Shown here: piece by piece, positions 1-6,674 of the stretch
Numbering within the stretch: position 1 is the stretch's first letter
How the letters are laid out: each line of letters starts with the position of its first letter
Translations under genes and position numbers: made by a program
Notes under the pieces: model-generated
The model's database searches: none
The model's input: the letters and a program-made list of their open reading frames with translations, nothing else
What the model was told of the DNA's origin: nothing
From: JAISGQ01 sp045604965
GTDB taxonomy: Bacteria > Bacillota > Clostridia > Oscillospirales > Acutalibacteraceae
Direction: 5' to 3'
DNA: 64,000 nucleotides
Assembly (NCBI GenBank): GCA_045604965.1
Contig: JAZUPB010000014.1
Span: 62,001 to 126,000, forward strand

Positions 1-1336
1 TAACAAGCTCTGCAAGGGGATCCTGCAGTCTTCTTGCGATGGAAACAGCACTTCTGAGAGATACGTCATATTCGGGGAATTCCTCTGCAGCAAGTTTGCT
101 GGCAGAATAAACGGAAGCACCTGCTTCGGAGACCACCATATAGGAAATGCCCATTTTAAGCTCGCCGATAAGCTCAGCTACGAACATTTCGGTTTCCTTG
201 CTTGCAGTGCCGTTGCCGATGGAGATTATCTGAACTCCGTGCTTTTTGCACAGAGCGGTGATCTTTGCCTTTGCCTCGTCTATCTTCTTGTAGGGAGGTG
301 CACAGTAGATGACGCCTGTATCGAGAACTCGTCCTGTTGCATCAACAACAGCAACCTTGCAGCCTGTTCTGTAGCCGGGGTCAAGACCGAGAGCAACCTT
401 GCCCTTTACAGGGGGCTGGAGAAGGAGCTGGCGAAGATTTACGGAGAAAAGACCGATAGCAGCTTCACTTGCAGTTTCAAAGGCACTGCTTCTCAGCTCG
501 TTTTCGATAGAGGGGAATATGAGACGGTCGTATGCGTCGTTTGCGGCATCAACCACACAGTCTGCACAGGGAGTGGAGTTCTTGACGGTGTGGGAAATAA
601 GTACGTGCATACCCTTTTCGCGGTCAAACTCGATCTTTGCCTTGAGTATGCCTTCTTTTTCGCCTCGGTTGATAGCAAGGACTCTGTGTCCTGCGATCTT
701 GGAAAGAGGCTCCTTGAACTCGTAGTAATTGGTATAAACGCTGTCTACCTCAGGGTCGGCCGCCTTGGAGGTGAGCATACCGTTGAGGAAAACCACTCTT
801 CTAAGCTGCTTTCTGATGTCTGCATCGTCGGAAATATCCTCTGCGATAATGTCCATAGCACCTGCGAGAGCGTCCTGAGGAGTCTCAACGCCCTTTTCGG
901 GGTTTACGTACTGCTCGGCAAGGTCGATGGGAAAATCCTTGACTTCCTGAGCAAAGATAACCTGAGCAAGAGGCTCAAGTCCCTTTTCACGTGCGATGGA
1001 TGCCCTTGTTCTTCTCTTGGGCTTGTAGGGACGATATATATCCTCAAGCTCTGCCAGAGTCTGAGCTCTGTCGAGAGCCTCGTTTATCTCATCAGTGAGC
1101 TTTTCCTGAGACTCAATGGAAGAGCGGATCTCCTCACGTCTCTTGTCAAAGTTCTGTAAGTATGCATATCTGTCAGCAACCGCACGGAGAGTCTGGTCGT
1201 CCTGAGTGCCGTGCATTTCCTTTCGGTAACGGGCGATGAATGGAATGGTGTTTCCGTCATCGATAAGCTGAAGAATATTTTCCATCCACTGCTGTTTGAT
1301 TTTAAATTCGTTTACTAAAGCTTGTACAAAATCCAT
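1..1336 (-). CDS. tex: Tex family transcription accessory protein (C-terminus outside window)
   Basis: An open frame of 445 codons runs on the minus strand from ATG at 1336 off the left edge, so only the N-terminal part is present. The translation starts MDFVQALVNEFKIK and continues through the typical Tex helical N-terminal region (NTIPFIARYRKE, YRPYKPKRRTRASIAREKGLEPLA) into the YqgF/RNase H-like domain (KVALGLDPGYRTGCK, IGNGTASKETE). Tex is a cytoplasmic nucleic-acid-binding protein that influences transcription; the HhH and S1 RNA-binding domains expected at the C-terminus lie beyond the window. Codon use is strongly biased, which leaves a long open antisense frame at 239-1159. It is followed on the same strand, across a 27-bp gap, by the DUF1624 gene in the upstream direction. 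Family identity is secure. Confidence 0.95.
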   Translation of the reverse strand, partial: MDFVQALVNEFKIKQQWMENILQLIDDGNTIPFIARYRKEMHGTQDDQTLRAVADRYAYLQNFDKRREEIRSSIESQEKLTDEINEALDRAQTLAELEDIYRPYKPKRRTRASIAREKGLEPLAQVIFAQEVKDFPIDLAEQYVNPEKGVETPQDALAGAMDIIAEDISDDADIRKQLRRVVFLNGMLTSKAADPEVDSVYTNYYEFKEPLSKIAGHRVLAINRGEKEGILKAKIEFDREKGMHVLISHTVKNSTPCADCVVDAANDAYDRLIFPSIENELRSSAFETASEAAIGLFSVNLRQLLLQPPVKGKVALGLDPGYRTGCKVAVVDATGRVLDTGVIYCAPPYKKIDEAKAKITALCKKHGVQIISIGNGTASKETEMFVAELIGELKMGISYMVVSEAGASVYSASKLAAEEFPEYDVSLRSAVSIARRLQDPLAELV

Positions 1337-1363
1337 TGATAATACTGTCCTTTCGTGGGAATG

Positions 1364-2146
1364 CTAAATCCTATTTGTAATAACAGCTGCAATATATAAC
1401 AATCCGTATATAACAGGCTGGTGTACGACATAGATAAAAAGTGAGTGTTTTCCGAGGAAACCGAGGAAGGGAACCTTTTTGTAGGCAAATTCGGGGAGAT
1501 TGCGTTTTATGAGCCATATGCCAAGAAATACTCCGGCGAGGAACAAAAAGAGATAAGGAAGCAGGGGGAAATAATCAAGAGCCGAATAAGTGCCGTCGGT
1601 AAAACCAATGATGAAAAGCCTGCTTCTGTAGGTAAGCATTTCGGGAACGGGAATATTAAAGCCCTTGAACCCGAAAAAGCCGTTGCGCACGTTATAGGTA
1701 AATGCGTAGATAAGAGAACATATCACCGCAAATAGAATGGGAGGCAGTTTTCTTATAACCTTTTCACAGGCGCTGAAAATCAGCATTGAAAAGCTGAGCA
1801 AATGAAGAATACCGAAAGTTATTGGCGCGCGGTAATCGACAAAAACCGTTACGATGGTAAAAAGCAGGGCGATTCCCAGCAGCTTGGCTCCGCGCAGAGG
1901 GTTATTTCGGCTGTAGGAACAGCATATGCCGGACAGAACGATAAAAAGTCCTTGATCAAAGGTTACAACGATCCGCTGAGATTCGAAAATGGGAACAGCC
2001 CAGTCGAAGCCAAACATCATAAGGTCGTAAAAGGTGTGATAGAATATCATATAAATGATAGCGATGCCTCGAAGGGCGTCATATATCTCGACACGCCGTT
2101 TGGCGTTCGGAATCTGCGGTGAATTCACCGTTGCAGCAGCTTCCAC
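1364..2146 (-). CDS. DUF1624 / heparan-alpha-glucosaminide N-acetyltransferase-like membrane protein
   Basis: A 260-residue polytopic membrane protein begins at GTG (2144-2146), preceded by AGGGGAG at 6-nt spacing. An upstream ATG 97 codons earlier would overlap the peptidase gene and lie upstream of the promoter, so I reject it. The N-terminal motif RRVEIYDALRGIAIIYMIFYHT, with an arginine and a histidine in the first membrane helix, is typical of the acyltransferase 3-like/HGSNAT (DUF1624) families, which move acyl groups across membranes onto sugars or envelope polymers. About seven hydrophobic segments follow, and the C-terminus carries a GKHSLFIYVVHQPVIY signature. The gene has its own promoter and precedes tex on the minus strand. 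The substrate cannot be read from the sequence. Confidence 0.75.
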   Translation of the reverse strand: MEAAATVNSPQIPNAKRRVEIYDALRGIAIIYMIFYHTFYDLMMFGFDWAVPIFESQRIVVTFDQGLFIVLSGICCSYSRNNPLRGAKLLGIALLFTIVTVFVDYRAPITFGILHLLSFSMLIFSACEKVIRKLPPILFAVICSLIYAFTYNVRNGFFGFKGFNIPVPEMLTYRSRLFIIGFTDGTYSALDYFPLLPYLFLFLAGVFLGIWLIKRNLPEFAYKKVPFLGFLGKHSLFIYVVHQPVIYGLLYIAAVITNRI

Positions 2147-2181
2147 ACAACACACTCCCCTGCATAAAATCAAGTCATTAT

Positions 2182-2210
2182 ATTGTATCATAAACAGGCT
2201 TTTTCGGCAA
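2182..2210 (-). promoter_or_regulatory. SigA-type promoter of the DUF1624 gene
   Basis: On the minus strand TTGCCG (2205-2210) and TACAAT (2182-2187) are separated by exactly 17 bp. The predicted start of transcription lies about 30 nt upstream of the GTG start, which supports the shorter protein. Confidence 0.65.
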
Positions 2211-2301
2211 GGAAAAAAGCCACGGGTCAAGGTTAATTTAAAAAGACATAATAAATATTTAACATTTTGCCCACAACCATACATAAAGTTCTGAAAATAC
2301 G

Positions 2302-2333
2302 AAAAAACGCCCGATTTTGATCGGGCGTTTTTT
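2302..2333 (-). terminator. Rho-independent terminator after the M20 peptidase gene
   Basis: ACGCCCGAT and ATCGGGCGT form a perfect stem around a TTTG/CAAA loop, flanked by A and T runs on both sides. It sits 5 bp past the peptidase stop and can work in both directions. Confidence 0.9.
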
Positions 2334-2337
2334 ATGA

Positions 2338-3798
2338 TCACGCGTTTTCTTCCTGTATTCTGATAAGGTTCTTGTAGAAATCCACAGCGCCGGGCAGACA
2401 GCTGCACTCGATATTTTCGTTGAGACCGTGCATACCCTTCATTTGCTCAGGACCGTAGATAACGGGTGCGAAGCGTACACAGCTGTCGCAGATATCCTGA
2501 TAGAAATGTGCGTCGGTAGCACCTGTCATAACATAGGGACTGCTGGCGAGACCGGGGAAGGTACGGGAGATAGTCTCCTCAACCTGTCGGAATGCCTTGC
2601 CCTTGATGTCAACAGGCTCGGAATAGTCGTTGGAATCGAGAATCTCCATTTCAAGTCCGTGCTTTTTGGCGAGCTTTGTGATTATCTTCATACTCTTCTT
2701 TTCACCCTGATGGGGGATAAAGCGAATATTGGCACAGACACTGGCCTCCTGAGGCAGAACATTTTCTGCATCGGAGCCTGACTGCATAGTAAATGCCATA
2801 GTAGTCTGAAGCATAGCACCTGCCTGAGAGGATATCATAGGCATAACTGCCTTCATAAGCGGAGAAAACAGCCACAGATTGCCCATAACAAGTCTGAGGC
2901 CGAAGGGTGCGTAGCGGGAGAGCTTGCCGAACATTGCAGTTACTTCGGGGAGGAATTTACGCTTGAAGGGTTTTTTGGTTTCCACCTCATTGACGAATGC
3001 GGCAAGTCTTGCGATGGGAGAATTTTTCGGCGGTGTGCTTGCGTGTCCGCCGTTGCTGCGAGCGGTGAATCTGATATTTGCCTTGCCTTTTTCAAAAACA
3101 CCAACCATAGCGTAATTTCCCTTGATGCCGCCTACGGGTTCGGAGATTATTCCGCCGCCTTCATCGCATACGAGGAAAGGCTTTACGCCGCGATTTTTAA
3201 GCTCTGCTACCAGCTTCGGAGCGCCTTCGCCGCCCCATTCTTCTGTGCAGGATGAAGCGAGGTAAACATCGCAGGAGGGAACATAACCTTCCTTGAGAAG
3301 CTCCTCAACGGCCTGGAAGAATGCCATAACGGAGCACTTTGTATCACCTGCACCGCGACCCCATATTTTACCGTCGGCGATATCGCCGGAGAAGGGCTCG
3401 TGTATCCACTCGCCCTCTGCAGGCACAACGTCCTGATGGCTCATAAGGATTATGGGATTTTCGCTGCTTTTGCCTTCCCAGCGATAAAGCAGGTTGCCGT
3501 CGATGACAGTCTTTTCGAGCTTTTCGTGGACAAGGGGGAAAAGAGCTTCCAGCTCTTCGTGCAGTCTGAGATAATCGGAAATGTCGGTCTGTCCTTTGTA
3601 GGAAACAGTTTTGCATTTTATCATACGGGAGAGTTTTTCCGAATACTCATCCACACGGGCAGGCTCAGGGTCGGGTACGTAGTCGGATTTCTTTCTGCCC
3701 ATAAAAACAGTGCGAATCACTGCAATAAGCAGGAGCAATATAAGCAGGGCAAGGATTCCGAGCACAGCAGCTATGGCGATATTGATATAAAGCATCAT
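2338..3798 (-). CDS. M20 family membrane-anchored peptidase (PM20D1-like)
   Basis: This 486-residue protein has one N-terminal membrane helix (about residues 3-32) followed by an M20 metallopeptidase domain. Visible catalytic elements are SHQDVVP (His121, Asp123), GRGAGDTK (bridging Asp152), SCTEEWGGEG (catalytic Glu186 and metal-ligand Glu187), and a C-terminal GATDAHFY histidine. The insert NGGHASTPPKNSP is the dimerisation-domain signature of the carboxypeptidase/PM20D1 branch, which hydrolyses or condenses N-acyl amino acids and small peptides using two zinc ions. The gene starts at ATGATG and overlaps the preceding gene by ATGA, so translation is coupled. It is the last gene of a three-gene operon with two membrane proteins, which suggests a transported small peptide or N-acyl amino acid as substrate (inference). 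Confidence 0.88.
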   Translation of the reverse strand: MMLYINIAIAAVLGILALLILLLLIAVIRTVFMGRKKSDYVPDPEPARVDEYSEKLSRMIKCKTVSYKGQTDISDYLRLHEELEALFPLVHEKLEKTVIDGNLLYRWEGKSSENPIILMSHQDVVPAEGEWIHEPFSGDIADGKIWGRGAGDTKCSVMAFFQAVEELLKEGYVPSCDVYLASSCTEEWGGEGAPKLVAELKNRGVKPFLVCDEGGGIISEPVGGIKGNYAMVGVFEKGKANIRFTARSNGGHASTPPKNSPIARLAAFVNEVETKKPFKRKFLPEVTAMFGKLSRYAPFGLRLVMGNLWLFSPLMKAVMPMISSQAGAMLQTTMAFTMQSGSDAENVLPQEASVCANIRFIPHQGEKKSMKIITKLAKKHGLEMEILDSNDYSEPVDIKGKAFRQVEETISRTFPGLASSPYVMTGATDAHFYQDICDSCVRFAPVIYGPEQMKGMHGLNENIECSCLPGAVDFYKNLIRIQEENA

Positions 3799-4535
3799 TC
3801 AGCCTCTGCTCCCTTCTCAGACTCCTCTTCGTCATCTGCTGCAGCTGCAGCAAATTTCTTATTCTGAGCTTTGAAATAGATGAATGAGAGAGCGATAGCA
3901 ATGACACCGCTGGGGATGATCATAAAGCTGGTGGAAGAAGTAAGGGAAGGAACAAGAATAAAGAGAACGCTCATAATAACCAGCGGAACGATGGCGATCT
4001 TCATATTCTTGCGGAAATATTTGTAAGCCATTGCACCGAAGAGTGCAGGAACTACATAGTCAAATGCAGGCTGAAGCATCGGGCTCTGGAGAATGGGCTG
4101 AAGGGGAACGAGAAGCAGTACACCCAGAGCGATGACGATTATGGTCACAAGTGAAGAGGTGGCGATAGAGAGGGTAGAGATTATCTCGTTTTCGGGAGTA
4201 CCTGTCTTTGCCTCAACAGTATCGCGGGCGTTGATAGCACAGGGTATCTTCATATTGATAAGGTTACCGGTTATAAATGCAAGATATCCGCCGCCTGCAC
4301 CAAGCATAGGGGTGTAGATAAGAAATTCAGCCACAGAGCTGACCGTCCACACAAGTCCCACAGACAGAAACGCCTTGCCGACAGCACCGATATCAGGCAT
4401 AGATCCGAGAAAGTAGCCCATAAGGAATGGCGCACTAAGCAAAAGAACGAGTACTATAGCAGAAGCTATTCTGCCTATAACATGGGTTTTGGAGTTATAT
4501 TTTTCAAAATAAGCAATTCTTTCCTGTTCGTTCAT
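3795..4535 (-). CDS. Uncharacterised polytopic membrane protein, partner of DUF5058 protein
   Basis: The 246-residue product has about six hydrophobic helices (near residues 20-45, 50-75, 78-98, 122-145, 158-175 and 180-220) and an acidic, alanine-rich C-terminal tail ending DDEEESEKGAEAE. A conserved-looking loop, YLAFITGNLINMKIPCAINA, lies between helices and could line a transport path. The start is ATG 4533-4535 with AAAGGAG upstream. It lies 23 bp after the DUF5058 gene and overlaps the M20 peptidase start, so the three are one operon. I do not recognise a named family. The paired small membrane proteins beside a peptidase suggest a two-subunit transporter, which is inference. Confidence 0.7.
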   Translation of the reverse strand: MNEQERIAYFEKYNSKTHVIGRIASAIVLVLLLSAPFLMGYFLGSMPDIGAVGKAFLSVGLVWTVSSVAEFLIYTPMLGAGGGYLAFITGNLINMKIPCAINARDTVEAKTGTPENEIISTLSIATSSLVTIIVIALGVLLLVPLQPILQSPMLQPAFDYVVPALFGAMAYKYFRKNMKIAIVPLVIMSVLFILVPSLTSSTSFMIIPSGVIAIALSFIYFKAQNKKFAAAAADDEEESEKGAEAE

Positions 4536-4558
4536 AATTTCAGTCTCCTTTCCTCAAA

Positions 4559-5323
4559 TCATATAAAGAGGTTAACAACGACAGCGGCAGCCATACCGAG
4601 AAGCATACTGCCTGCGATAGAGAAGCTTTCCACCCAGGCGAAATGCTTCTTACTGCCGAGCCACATAAAGAATGCCATTGAAAGACCGGACACGCCTACA
4701 ACAACAAGAGGCATCCAGTCTCCTGCGAAGGAGAATGAACCGTTTCCTGAAACGAAGCCGCCGATATAGCTGCCCACATAAGCACATACAAGACCGATGA
4801 ACATAGCGGTCATAGCGCTGTCACCGAAGCCGGGGCCTTTCGAGCCTTCGGACTTCTTTTCGCCGCCGTTTCCGAGCTTTTTGAGATAGCCCTTGTTGAA
4901 TATGATGGAGAGCACCATACCCCACATAATGCAGATGCTCATAAGAAGAGCAATGGTGGCAAAGGCGGAGCCTGTCATTTCAGAAGCGGAGAGCTTGCTC
5001 ATACCGACCTGCTCAGCAGCTGCTTCCGCAACCTGGGTTTCGTAGTGAAGAGCACCTATAACTGAAAGTCTCAGCCAGGGCCAGGGAGTGCCGAGGCTGC
5101 CTGACAGGGCAATAACACCCAGAAGGATGCCCACTGCAGGGAGCACAGTGAAGGTGGCGCTTGAAATAATGACCTTTTTCATTTTGGCGGTGTCCATACC
5201 GATGGCCTTGCCGGCACGATATGCTCTTATCATAAATATAATGCATATTACCGCAACTACTGCGACGATTCCGCCGCATATGGCGTACATCGGAATACTG
5301 TTGAGCTGTTCTAAGATAGACAT
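4559..5323 (-). CDS. DUF5058 family membrane protein
   Basis: This 254-residue membrane protein starts at ATG 5321-5323, placed by the strong site AAGGAGGA; an in-frame ATG at 5374 is rejected because no ribosome site precedes it. It has about six hydrophobic segments, beginning with a helix at residues 8-30 (YAICGGIVAVVAVICIIF) and ending with SIAGSMLLGMAAAVVVNLFI. Length and pattern fit the Firmicutes family DUF5058, of unknown function; I assign it from memory of the family. It is the first gene of the operon DUF5058 - membrane protein - M20 peptidase, driven by a near-consensus promoter. A role in uptake or export of the peptidase substrate is plausible but unproven. Confidence 0.7.
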   Translation of the reverse strand: MSILEQLNSIPMYAICGGIVAVVAVICIIFMIRAYRAGKAIGMDTAKMKKVIISSATFTVLPAVGILLGVIALSGSLGTPWPWLRLSVIGALHYETQVAEAAAEQVGMSKLSASEMTGSAFATIALLMSICIMWGMVLSIIFNKGYLKKLGNGGEKKSEGSKGPGFGDSAMTAMFIGLVCAYVGSYIGGFVSGNGSFSFAGDWMPLVVVGVSGLSMAFFMWLGSKKHFAWVESFSIAGSMLLGMAAAVVVNLFI

Positions 5324-5403
5324 AGTATCCTCCTTTGCGATTTGCATAAATGGGTGGCGCAGAAAAGAGCGCAAAAACCGAATCTATGCATTTTATAAAT
5401 TTG

Positions 5404-5432
5404 ATTCTATCACATTGGCATCATTGTGTCAA
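5404..5432 (-). promoter_or_regulatory. SigA promoter of the DUF5058-M20 operon
   Basis: On the minus strand TTGACA (5427-5432) and TAGAAT (5404-5409) are 17 bp apart. The -35 box overlaps the TGA stop codon (5429-5431) of the upstream GNAT gene, so transcription through the GNAT gene runs directly over this promoter. Confidence 0.8.
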
Positions 5433-6400
5433 TGAAGGACGAAGGAACCAGACTGTGATTTTACTGCATTTTCATCTATCCGTCTGACCAGACTGTGAGA
5501 ATAGACGTCGAAATATTTTGTCCAGAAGTACAGTGCGGTGGGATTGAAGCTTTCGCAGTCCACGCCGAGGCGAAGGACTCCTTCTGTTTTCAGTACAGAG
5601 ACCAAATAGTCAAGCAGACTCTGAACCACATTTTCGCTTCGATGATGCGGAACACAATATGCACCGCATATATTTAGGGTTCCGGGTTCTGAAACAGCAA
5701 AATTTTCTCCTTCGGCTTTTACTTCTATATAGGCCGCGATATGTCCGTTCTTTTCTGCGGCAAAAACACGGGGAGGATCAAGCTCTCTGCTGTGGAGCCA
5801 GCTCTCAAATGCCTCAGGAGTATCAGCCATAAAACACGGGCTTTGTGAAAGGTGGTCGGAAAGAGCTTTTCGCAGATCGTGGATCTCGCAATGTCTTGAA
5901 AGGGGCAATTCATAGAAAGTACAATCCTGAGCTTTTTCACATACAGGCTTAGCAGTAAGACGTATCAGATCCATACAACGCATACCGAAACCGTAAAGAA
6001 AAAAGGCTTTGTTGGCGTCAGAATCGTGAGAATAAAGTGTTACAGCGTGGCTTGTTGCGCCGGCATCCGTCCATTTTTCGGCAGCAGCCTGATACATATG
6101 CTGATATATTTTTATACGGTTATGCTTTACTGACCCGTGAGCGTGCAGAGGAGAAAACACTCCCCGTACTGCCTGGGTGCAGAACACCGGCTCAAAGGGT
6201 CCGTAGGCACCAAGAAATCCCAGAAGCTTTTCACCATCCACCGCTGCAACTCCCAAGCCGCTGTGTGCGAGAGAATCAAGACGGGGGATGATTACAGAAC
6301 CGGGCAGCGAGAAGGTGTTTTTACGTTCCTCTTCGTAATTCTCCATAGCAAGCAGTGATGCGGATTGTATCCATTCTTCGGTAAAATCTATTATTTTCAT
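5429..6400 (-). CDS. GNAT N-acetyltransferase, two-domain, attenuator-controlled
   Basis: The 323-residue protein reads as two GNAT-like halves. The first (about 1-150) contains LLGFLGAYGPFEP and the tail-end motif SHDSDANKAFFLYGFGMRCMD, typical of GNAT strand 6/7. The second (about 170-310) contains HIAAYIEVKAEG and GAYCVPHHRSENVVQSLLDYL, resembling the acetyl-CoA-binding loop, then NPTALYFWTKYF. Such enzymes transfer acetyl from acetyl-CoA to amines on small molecules, tRNA or proteins. The start ATG (6398-6400) has AAAGGA upstream. The gene is controlled by a leader peptide and terminator/antiterminator upstream, which is typical of genes induced by ribosome-targeting drugs, so antibiotic acetylation is a reasonable but unproven guess. 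Confidence 0.75.
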   Translation of the reverse strand: MKIIDFTEEWIQSASLLAMENYEEERKNTFSLPGSVIIPRLDSLAHSGLGVAAVDGEKLLGFLGAYGPFEPVFCTQAVRGVFSPLHAHGSVKHNRIKIYQHMYQAAAEKWTDAGATSHAVTLYSHDSDANKAFFLYGFGMRCMDLIRLTAKPVCEKAQDCTFYELPLSRHCEIHDLRKALSDHLSQSPCFMADTPEAFESWLHSRELDPPRVFAAEKNGHIAAYIEVKAEGENFAVSEPGTLNICGAYCVPHHRSENVVQSLLDYLVSVLKTEGVLRLGVDCESFNPTALYFWTKYFDVYSHSLVRRIDENAVKSQSGSFVLH

Positions 6401-6417
6401 AAGTAAATCCTTTCATA

Positions 6418-6450
6418 AAACAAAAAGCACCTCCGGCAAACCGGAAGTGC
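6418..6450 (-). terminator. Attenuator terminator upstream of the GNAT gene
   Basis: On the minus strand GCACTTCCGG - TTTG - CCGGAGGTGC forms a 10-bp stem with one G-U pair, followed by TTTTTGTTTT. It lies between the leader peptide and the GNAT start, so it must be bypassed for GNAT expression. Confidence 0.8.
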
Positions 6451-6486
6451 AGGATTTACTGATCGGACAGGCCACAAAGGTGCTTT
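6424..6486 (-). promoter_or_regulatory. Candidate antiterminator competing with the attenuator
   Basis: The leader segment AAAGCACCTTTG (minus strand, 6475-6486) can pair over 12 positions, with two G-U pairs, to CGGAGGTGCTTT (6424-6435), the 3' arm of the terminator. The two folds exclude each other. The 5' strand begins inside the tandem stop codons of the leader peptide, so a ribosome terminating there would cover it and favour the terminator. Confidence 0.6.
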
Positions 6487-6487
6487 A

Positions 6488-6547
6488 TTATGTGTGAACC
6501 GGGCGAACAGAAGAGCTTCCAATTACCGTCAAAATCAGAGTTTTCAT
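6488..6547 (-). CDS. Leader peptide of the GNAT attenuator (19 aa)
   Basis: ATG at 6545-6547 begins MKTLILTVIGSSSVRPVHT and ends at TAA, with a second in-frame TAA directly after. AAGGTGA stands 8 nt upstream of the ATG, and a promoter places the transcription start about 26 nt further up. The peptide is followed within about 40 nt by the terminator, the geometry of drug-inducible leader peptides such as those of erm genes. The hydrophobic stretch LILTVIG loosely recalls the IFVI stalling segment of ErmCL, but I make no homology claim. Confidence 0.65.
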   Translation of the reverse strand: MKTLILTVIGSSSVRPVHT

Positions 6548-6579
6548 TTTTCTGTTCACCTTCTTTCTGTTATAAGGGT

Positions 6580-6608
6580 AATTTATCACATATTTTCGAA
6601 CAAGTCAA
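6580..6608 (-). promoter_or_regulatory. SigA promoter of the leader peptide-GNAT unit
   Basis: On the minus strand TTGACT (6603-6608) and TAAATT (6580-6585) are 17 bp apart, giving a short leader before the peptide ATG. Confidence 0.6.
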
Positions 6609-6628
6609 TAATAATGTGGGACATAAAG

Positions 6629-6656
6629 CACCCCCTGAGAGTATCCTCAGGGGGTG
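6629..6656 (-). terminator. Stem-loop after the GH94 gene
   Basis: CACCCCCTGAG and CTCAGGGGGTG form an 11-bp perfect stem with a 6-nt loop, 19 bp past the GH94 stop. The following minus-strand sequence CTTTATGT is only weakly U-rich. Confidence 0.65.
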
Positions 6657-6674
6657 AAAACAACAAATAATCTA

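Noticed and set aside
2147..2407. N-terminal extension of the DUF1624 protein to ATG 2407
   Set aside because: It overlaps the peptidase gene and terminator, lies upstream of the promoter, and has no family similarity; the GTG with AGGGGAG is better.
6400..6610. T-box or tRNA-sensing leader before the GNAT gene
   Set aside because: No T-box sequence or specifier-loop fold is present; the peptide and stems fit ribosome-mediated attenuation better.
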